From: Bacteroidales bacterium
GTDB lineage: Bacteria > Bacteroidota > Bacteroidia > Bacteroidales > JAADJA01
Direction: 5' to 3'
Assembly (NCBI GenBank): GCA_021106665.1
Contig: JAIOTR010000551.1
Location: 1 to 6,456, forward strand
DNA length: 6,456 nt
A program made the translations under genes and the position numbers. The notes beneath the pieces are model-generated. The model saw only the letters and a list, made by a program, of their open reading frames with translations. It did not search any database and was not told where the DNA came from. Of this stretch, positions 5,711 to 6,456 are shown piece after piece (position 1 is the stretch's first letter; every line of letters begins with the position of its first letter).

Positions 5711-6456
5711 TTACTTTTTTAGTAACCACGCAGATGGGTTACTATCATTTCTGATCATTGCCAGATTAACCAGCGCTTCTGATTTATCTTCCGAATTAAA
5801 GTAACTCACCATAAACAATCCATCGGGGTTTTGTCCGGCAGGTTCAGCATCATAACCCTTATTCCGAAGGTTGGCTATTAATCCGTCAGCATTATCTTTA
5901 TACCGAAAGGCACCACCAATGATATAATATTTAGGTCCTTGTGGTTTAAATTCAGGTTGTTCCTGATCTGGTAGAGTTTCACTAACATTATCAGTTTCAG
6001 GATCTGTTTCAGGGTCTTCAAAATTTAAATCTTTCAATGGTTTTACCGGCTTGGAATTATCATCTTCAATAACGATATCAGTATTAATTGAAAGTGTTTC
6101 CGAATCTGCAACCGGCAAAACACCGGATTGCTGTGTATTTTCAATATTGAATCCATTATTTATAACAACCCATCCGATCATAAAAAGTACTGGAATCAGC
6201 GCTACATATACCCAATATACTTTCCTGCTTTTTTTGTCTCTTTCCGGTACCGGTTTTCGATCAATGAACTTTTTCTCTATCCTTCTATGAATAGATTCCC
6301 TAAGAATTGGAGGAGAAACAAAAACCGGAAATCCAAATGATTCTTCCAGATAATTGATGGATGCGTCCGGGTCAAACAGAAGATTGCCTTCAATATCTTT
6401 TCTGACAACGCCAATATTTTCAAAACTCAATTTCCCTTCTGAACTCAGTATAGAAA
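5711..6456 (-). CDS. SPOR-domain inner-membrane protein with HU-CCDC81 region, 5'-partial
   Basis: The frame stays open through base 6454 to the window edge, so the N-terminus is missing. The TTG at 6430 is an internal codon: it encodes the Leu in SSEGKLSFENIGVV, which is HU-domain sequence. Of 247 visible residues, about 1-50 match the end of the Bacteroidota HU-CCDC81 region (IGVVRKDIEGNLLFDPD, then INYLEESFG). Next come a basic segment and one membrane helix (about 79-100, VYWVYVALIPVLFMIGWVV). An acidic Pro/Glu/Asp linker follows with a short DPETDPETD repeat, and a SPOR domain (about 174-247) begins KYYIIGGAF. SPOR domains bind septal peptidoglycan stripped of stem peptides. The layout puts the HU-like part in the cytoplasm and SPOR in the periplasm, suggesting a link between the nucleoid or a cytoplasmic partner and cell-wall division sites (inference). 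It is the gene upstream of trmB on the same strand. Confidence 0.85.
   Translation of the reverse strand, partial: SILSSEGKLSFENIGVVRKDIEGNLLFDPDASINYLEESFGFPVFVSPPILRESIHRRIEKKFIDRKPVPERDKKSRKVYWVYVALIPVLFMIGWVVINNGFNIENTQQSGVLPVADSETLSINTDIVIEDDNSKPVKPLKDLNFEDPETDPETDNVSETLPDQEQPEFKPQGPKYYIIGGAFRYKDNADGLIANLRNKGYDAEPAGQNPDGLFMVSYFNSEDKSEALVNLAMIRNDSNPSAWLLKK

Noticed and set aside
6051..6340. Short + strand open frames opposite the SPOR gene
   Set aside because: They are antisense to a clear membrane-helix and linker coding region and carry no recognisable motif.

Overview
The window reads as chromosomal DNA of a Bacteroidota bacterium. The evidence is the AT-rich sequence, a type IX secretion (T9SS) C-terminal sorting domain, a SPOR protein with a Bacteroidota-type HU-CCDC81 region, TAnnTTTG promoter elements, and starts without Shine-Dalgarno sequences. 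The genus cannot be read from the sequence.

Layout. On the + strand (2-2192) lie two closely spaced genes for envelope or extracellular proteins. The first is the 3' part of a fibre-like protein with GIGT-x-TP motifs. Sixteen bases later comes a secreted protein of seven imperfect ~50-residue repeats, probably a seven-bladed beta-propeller. They converge on a leftward group. From the right edge, that group reads: a SPOR protein cut by the window end, trmB (tRNA m7G46 methyltransferase, GTG start), an AAA ATPase with a C-terminal DUF4143/PD-(D/E)XK-like part, and a six-bladed NHL-repeat propeller with a T9SS sorting domain.

How the genes relate. The two + strand genes are probably co-transcribed and exported. 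The leftward genes are separated by 70-120 bp gaps, two of which hold promoter-like sequences, so they look like independent units rather than an operon. trmB and the SPOR gene are housekeeping or envelope functions. The ATPase looks like an accessory gene: an 18-bp sequence containing a palindrome occurs twice, 32 bp apart, directly before its start, resembling paired operators. Two different secreted propellers, of seven and six blades, sit tail to tail with 43 bp between them.

No RNA gene, CRISPR array, transposase, integrase or recognised defence operon was found. The most unusual non-coding structure is the tandem palindrome before the ATPase gene. No gap between genes exceeds 120 bases.
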